Assembly (NCBI GenBank): GCA_963575745.1
Contig: CAUYUJ010021161.1
Location: 1-64,000, forward strand
Length of the DNA: 64,000 nt
Direction of reading: 5' to 3'
Source: Prorocentrum cordatum
Lineage: Eukaryota; Sar; Dinophyceae; Prorocentrales; Prorocentraceae
Shown here piece after piece: positions 58,296-64,000 of this stretch. The first letter of the stretch is position 1. Every line of letters begins with the position of its first letter. The notes beneath the pieces were generated by a model, which was not told the origin of the DNA, ran no database searches, and saw only the letters and a list, made by a program, of their open reading frames with translations. Both the position numbers and the translations under genes were made by a program.

Positions 58296-61200
58296 CGCGG
58301 CGCCCAAGCGGTCGTTTCTCCTCATCCGCCGGGCACGCGCGCGGCGGGGCCCGGGCGGGGCGCGGGCGGCGGACGCGGCGAGGGCCGCCGCGCGCGTCAC
58401 TTTCCAGAGGCGCGGCGCGCGCCGCTCCTCCGGCCAGCAACCTGCCCGGCGGGGCGCGCGGCATGCTGGCGCCGGAGATCGGAGCTCAACGCGGCGATGC
58501 CATTTCGGGGGCGGCGCGAACTGCGCCGCGCATCCCAGTGTCGAAGCGCCGCGGGTCGCAAGCATCGCCGCCGACGACGAAGCAGGAGTCGACCCGCGGC
58601 CCGCAGCAGCACGACGCTCACGAAACTTCCGTGCCGGAGCGGCCCACGAGTCCAAGACTGCCGCCCCATGACAAGCCCGCGTACCTGGATGCCGCAGCTT
58701 CGGCCCAATTCGAACAACAACTCCATTGCGGCGCACGCATCTCCAACAGCTTCTGGACGTCCGCTTCCAGGACCTCCGAGAATTCGCAAGCAACAAGAAA
58801 CGCGCGCACGCACTTCGTACACTTGAATTCGAGATGCGCGGTCTTCTCGGCGATACTCATCGCGCAGCATGGTTGAATCAGAGGCCGCCTGCACTTCAGA
58901 GCCCCGCCATGGTCGTCATTGCAGGCGCGGACGACCCCGGGCACTTGCAAGTCAAAACTGGCACGCTGATCCAGCTGGCATGCTGATCCAGAAGAGCAGG
59001 AGCTAAGGAAGTCAACCTCAGGACGGGCCAAGCGTATGCGAGCAACACCGCCAACTTCCAATATTGGCGCGACGAGTCTGGCCTGCGCAAAAACTCGCTG
59101 ACCAGCAGGAACGAAACGCTCAAGAGGCTTCCGGATCGCTAAACTCACAACCTCCAGCGACAACTTAACACTGGTGCTGCGCAACGCCAAGACGCGCGCA
59201 GAGTTGGCACTGCGGGCGCGCCCGCCATCACGATCGCCGTGGTCGCAGTCTCCCTTGGACAGGGGCGCTCGCAGCGCGAGGCCCTCCGCCGCGAACTATT
59301 GGCCATGCAAAACCCCCAGCAACACAGCGCGCAATAAGATCAGACCAGATGGACGCTCCTGCCACGCCGCAGAGAACAGCCGATCGCGCTCAGGATCAGG
59401 ATCAGAAGCTCTCGTCGCCACCTGCTGCAACGTCGCCAACGATGGAGGTGGGCAGTCGTGGAAGCCGAAGATGAACGCCATTGGCCCAGCGCTGACATGA
59501 CGCCACTTTGAGCAGGCTGATGTTGTTGCGGCCAGCGATCGTTTCTGGTGCCCGTGACCCGGCCGGGTGACTGCGCGGCTGTAGCTCTCCTGCTCGCGCG
59601 GCCGGGGGTCCCGAGGGACTCCCCAGATGCTAGATCAGCGAGCACGCCGTGCTTTAGGCGACCTCCCAGCAACCCACGGCGCCTGGCGCCTCGGGCTTGC
59701 CAACCCCAGAGCACGTCGTGAAATCGGCGGCCCGCCGGCCTGTCCTCGGCCTGCACCTTGAGATAGAGGGCCCCCATGTGTCGACTATGTCGCCACCGAT
59801 ACGGTCGGGGCGCAACGAGTACCTGATGCAAGTGGCTTCGAAGGTCGCCCGGAATTTCTCGGCCACCAGACACCGCCATGGGCCATGAGCCTCGCACTTT
59901 TCCTCTTATTGCTCGGTCTCTTGCGCGTCCGGACTAGCGGCGAGATGTCACTCGCGCTGAGCTGCCTCTTGCGTCTGATCCTGCGGCTGCCATATTTCTG
60001 GATGTTCGCGGGCCCGGCGGCAGGCGAAATCTCGATAAAACTGCTGGGTGTCGGCGTCTTTCCCGGGGCGCAGGCGCGCGTCGGGCGTAGGTCCCAGTTG
60101 GCCTCGAAGGGCTGCGAGAAGCTGAGTTCTTCTTTCCGCGAGAAATTCGCACCGCCAGTGGCAACGACAAAACAGCCCACAGGGTTAGCCGCCGAATCGA
60201 CTCGATCCCGGGAAATCAGCACGCGCGCGCCCGAAAATGCCCCGAGGACACGTCATGATTATGCATGTTCCAACGAAGTAGCTTAGAATTCACTTGCGAG
60301 AGCAGCTGCGAGCCCGACGCGGCCAGTCATCGGATCGAGCGGGGGGCAAAGGGCTTCTTGGCGGGCCCCAGAAACGACCGCGGCAGCGCCCCCTCGGGCG
60401 CGGCCCTCGCCGCAGAGACTGGAACAGACGCACGCCTCAGGCGGGTTCTTCCTGAGAAGGTGAGCTACTTGGGGCCCATTTTGGCGCGCCGCCTGAAACG
60501 CAGCCACAATGGATCCGAGGCGAAACCTCTGCAAAGATCTTGGCTTCTTCACGGCGCGAGCCCCTCGCGCTTCAGAGGCGCCCTCGCGTTCCAGGTCGCT
60601 GCCCCGGGCCCGTTCTGCACTTTTTCATCGCGCCGGAACTGCGGCGGCGAGCGCGGGGCCGACGCCGCGAAATTGCTATGCCACTCGGTTTCGGCGTCAG
60701 GCTCGAAGATGGAGCGGGCGACGTCCGCGAAGCTGTCCTTGTCCAGGCCGACGTCCGAATAGTAACAAGATTCCACGGCGCATCAGTCTGGTCGCGGCCA
60801 GGCAGCGCAGATCGCCACCGCCAGCATGAGCAGGTACTTGAAAGCGACGCCATTCCCTTGGAGCAATGCGCAGGCTGCCAGGGGCTTCGCCAGCCCGACG
60901 AGCAGCCGGGCCAGGCGCCCCCAGAAGCTCGAGCACGAACTGCATGGTCAACGGGCCCGCGCAGGTTGGCTCGAACTGATCGGCGGCCGCCGCGAGCTCG
61001 CCCATCCCCTCCCCGATCTTAGATCTGACTGCAGCACGAGCAACTAATTAGCATTGGCGCCATCCGTCTCGCGATCGAACTGAGACGCGGTTGAGATTTG
61101 GACAGGCTTCGAGGTCTGCTTGTCGGCGGCACCATCGCCTCGTCCAGCGCCGCGATCTGCGGTGGCCATCTGGGCCACGAGAACATCGCGATCGGACAGG

Positions 61201-64000
61201 TGAGTAGCACGTTCACGAAGTGGTACCTCAATATCATCAACGCAGGCAGCCGATTCACGGCGGAGCTCGTCCAGCTCCACTGAACCAGCAGCAGTGGTCT
61301 GCAAGCTCTGGCTCGTTCCTTGGTCCGCCCTCTGTTTCCACGGTCGTTGGGGGGCGCGCCCGCCCATCCCAGCGCGCGGCCGCCCTGTCCGCCGTCGGGG
61401 CCCGAGCTTTCTACCAACTGGGCGGCGCCATCTGCCCTTCGATTTGCGCGCCCGCCAGCGGGCAGCGCGCCGTTGCCAAGTCGGCCCGAGCGCTGGGCCG
61501 AGGCAGTCTTACCCAACAGGATAGCGCCCGATGCGATTCAATCGGACAGTCGCCAGGTAGCTCTCCGGGCAGAAATCTTCGACGCCGCCGTTCGGGCAGC
61601 ATGGCGCGGGGGCGCCCGTGGACTCCGCCTGAACAGTGATTGGCTGCGGGACAAGGGGGCCGTCGCATGCGTGGGAGCAAGGATGCCCGCTCGAGGTCGC
61701 AGGCCCCCTCCCCCCGTGCTCTCTCACTGCCCGTCCGTTCTTGCAGCGCGTTTGCGCTGGGCAGAGCGCGATTGGTCGCGACCTGAGGCGCTCGGCAACG
61801 CGCGCGCTCTCCCCCAGCTGGCACCCGGCCACCAACTTTGCACGTCAATCCGCGCGCGCTGCATCTAGAAGCGCGGGGCGGCGCCCCCATGCACTGGCCA
61901 GAAGGGGAACGCATGAAAACGCGTATAATCATTGATGCATCAGAGAAGTGGCGCCAATAATTCCGCGCCCGAACAACTCGTCAAGCACGACGCCGTTGAG
62001 CTAGCCACCTACCGGATGGCTCCCAGGGGGCGGTTAGTCGCGTTCGACTTAGCTGGTTCGCGCGATCAAATTGGCGCATGCGCATCGACCCCGCAAGCGC
62101 TGATTGGCTGCGTTTTTGAACGCCTGGCGGGAGACGTAGCAATTTTCTTGGAGCAGTTCATTCACGGCGCATCATTGACATGATTGTCGCGCCTCACCCA
62201 ATCGACTGCGTTGACAGATCATGCCGATGACCCACTCGGCTCAGAACCCGCGAAGGACGAAGCGCGGCAGGTTCCGCAATCCTCATGCGCATCTTCCTGA
62301 ACAGCAAAATTCAAGTCTTTACAAACCTCTGGGCTAAAACCTCCACGTCAACGTCGTTCGTGGGTTGGTTGGGTTTTCGATGCGCAGCGGAACATCCTGC
62401 GCGTGGAAGCAGCAAGTGCGACAAGCGCCCAAACTTGATCCGCACCACCTTGTCGCGAGACGCCTCCGGCGCGCAGGGGGCGCGGGAGCTCGAGACAGCT
62501 GCGGGCCTCGCCTGTCGGATCAACGAGGTTCTCTCGCAAGGCCGCGGCGGCTGCGCCGAGAGCGAGCAGCGCTCGACCGCGCGAACATCTACGCGATTCG
62601 GGACCGACAGCCGCGCGCGGACCCTATGGTTTAACCACTCCCGCCTGAGGGTCTCTCACAGCTACCATGGTGGGTCCGCGCTTCAGATGCAATCCCGAAC
62701 GGCCGCGGCTTTCCGCTGCGGGCCATCTTGCGCCATTGGGGCCCAGGCCCCCAGACTCCCTGAATCGGCGGGCGCTCGCTGCGAGCGGGCGCCTCCGGGT
62801 GGCAGAAACAAGCGCTTCGCAATGGGGGGTCGATCCTCCCGCGCGGCTGCGGCGCGCGGCGCCAGGCGCCCGGCCAGACAACTCCTCGACTTCAGATTCG
62901 AGCGTCGGCCGCATCAACCCGGAGAAACTCGAGGCGGCCGCGCAGCGCCTTCGCCGAGATAGCGACTGGCTCCGAGGTCGGCGCGCCGCGCCGCGCATGG
63001 CGACACTGCCGCTGTTCATTGCATAAACAACAGAGACGGCCGCGTTGAGAGCTTGCGTCTTCTAGCCGAGCAGTGCAGTTCGAGTTCGCGGAGCGCGCGG
63101 CTGGATCTTCTAGGTGCCTAGCAGTGCGTCTCGCCAGCGCCGCCAACGTCGTCGGCGACCAAGACTCCCAAATTCCATCCTTCGCCAGCCAAATCCACAA
63201 ACTATGCTTTCTGGAAAAACGCACTGGGACCATCAGTCATGGGTAGCTTGGCCCTCTAGCAGGGGCCGTTCGATTGACATATTTCCTGATGGCGGCGGTT
63301 CCCTGTCTCGCGCGCCTTCGCGGCCTTGCGCGGACAATGCCGCTCTTGCTGAGACGGCGCAGCGCGGGCGCGCCCTGCTCGGCCCCCGCCGGGCCAATCG
63401 CTCGCTTTCTTAGCGGGGGCGTTGCGGAGCCGCCTGCGCCATCGCGACTTCGCGCCGACGACCGAAGACCCCAGCGCGGATTGGTTCCAATCCCGCGCCC
63501 GACAGTGGAAGCGCCTGCGGCGGCGGCGGCCATCGGGCCCTGACCCGTTCAGGGCCCGATCGCCAGGTGGCTCGTGGACAATGGCCCCCACCCGCGTCAC
63601 TTCATCGTTTCATCGCCCATCTCCAAGTCCAAGGCCAGCGCTGCCCGCTGGGCCCAAGCCATCTTCGCGCGCAGCGCGCTTCTCTGCGCGCCCCTGCCCG
63701 ATCCCAGGGCCCCGCAAACCCGGGCGCGCTGGGGCCGGGCGCCCGGCGCCGCTCGGAACCAATTTTCCCAGACGGCGGCGCGAACAAAATACTGCGCCGC
63801 AGCCCTCCCCGAACAAGCCCAGACACAAGCGCCCTGGAAGGGGGCCCCCTAAACCCAAGCACAAACCCGAATCCCACAGTGCAACAAACAAGACATGCGC
63901 GTTCGGATTAATATGATTGCAAGAACGAGCATAGTTGTCCATGGTTTTCCGCGTCCTGGCTCGTCTGCGCCCCAGCCCCCGGGGGCCCGACAGCCGCGAC
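58296..64000. other. 5.7 kb GC-rich, non-repetitive, no supported gene
   Basis: This part lacks GGA/TCC microsatellites and the repeat families seen elsewhere. Many overlapping frames of 60-240 codons occur on both strands, as expected at high GC. None has a domain I can defend, a continuous protein-like composition, or an SL. Small G/C palindromes are common. Candidate but unconvincing signals are a minus-strand stretch at 59654-59880 and the repeated word GACTGGCT / GATTGGCTGCG (61640, 62100, 62965). It may hold introns, a decayed gene or intergenic DNA. Confidence 0.5.

Noticed and set aside
59654-59880. Minus-strand stretch with YSLRPDRIGG and a downstream GKPEA, faintly like the C-terminal part of dinoflagellate tyrosine-recombinase-type proteins
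   Set aside because: Only a few residues fit, the catalytic His and Tyr cannot be placed, and neighbouring frames are no better. A profile search of the translated 58.8-59.9 kb region would decide.
58296-64000. Several 100-240 codon frames on both strands
   Set aside because: None has a domain, consistent amino-acid composition, or support from an SL or splice pattern. GC content alone predicts this many open frames.
1-64000. Bacterial or phage origin
   Set aside because: No ribosome-binding sites, operon layout or prokaryotic genes. DinoSL, microsatellites and a eukaryotic LTR element argue against it.

Overview
The window is eukaryotic and most likely from a dinoflagellate nuclear genome. 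The strongest evidence is a full 22-nt dinoflagellate spliced-leader (DinoSL) sequence at 27053-27074 (minus strand), fused to the 5' end of an intronless gene. The very repeat-rich, gene-poor layout, with endless GGA/TCC microsatellite blocks and many small inverted-repeat elements, fits this. Nothing looks prokaryotic: there are no operons, Shine-Dalgarno sites or CRISPR arrays.

Layout. 1-23 kb: GGA/TCC and ATC microsatellites, degenerate 'CCAAGAGGCC' arrays in both orientations, several families of 100-200 bp elements with terminal inverted repeats, one 1.2-kb foldback element, and two decayed coding fragments (153-1563 and about 6034-6564). 23.2-28.0 kb: a tandem array of seven ~290-bp units separated by GGA runs. 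Between units 5 and 6 sits a complete SL-bearing processed gene (25539-27074), bounded by 19-bp direct repeats. 28-30.5 kb: more dispersed repeats. 30.6-49.7 kb: a complete LTR retrotransposon on the minus strand (30585-49713, 19,129 bp) with 175-bp LTRs, a 5-bp target-site duplication, a possible primer-binding site and a polypurine tract. 49.7-58.3 kb: more microsatellites and repeat-family copies. 58.3-64.0 kb: GC-rich, largely non-repetitive sequence in which no gene can be supported.

The retrotransposon is the main object. Integrase precedes reverse transcriptase, so it belongs with Ty1/copia. It encodes one uninterrupted 5,981-residue polyprotein, against roughly 1,400-1,500 residues for ordinary copia elements. 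The first ~2,880 residues hold coiled coils, a capsid-like region, three CCCH zinc fingers in place of a CCHC knuckle, protease, integrase, reverse transcriptase and RNase H. The remaining ~3,100 residues are in the same frame and unlike any copia protein I recognise. They include a possible ADP-ribosyltransferase/Tpt1-like domain, a proline-rich linker, a coiled coil and a Cys4 zinc motif. The ORF is also peppered with nearly 30 copies of an 18-bp hairpin-forming repeat read in two frames, as QRETAA-like or AAGNRS-like peptides. These lie in linkers and avoid the catalytic domains. The two LTRs differ at only 2 of 175 positions, so the insertion is recent and may still be competent.

Supported protein-coding genes are therefore two: the polyprotein and the SL retrogene. 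Nearly every other long open frame is a by-product of stop-free trinucleotide repeats.
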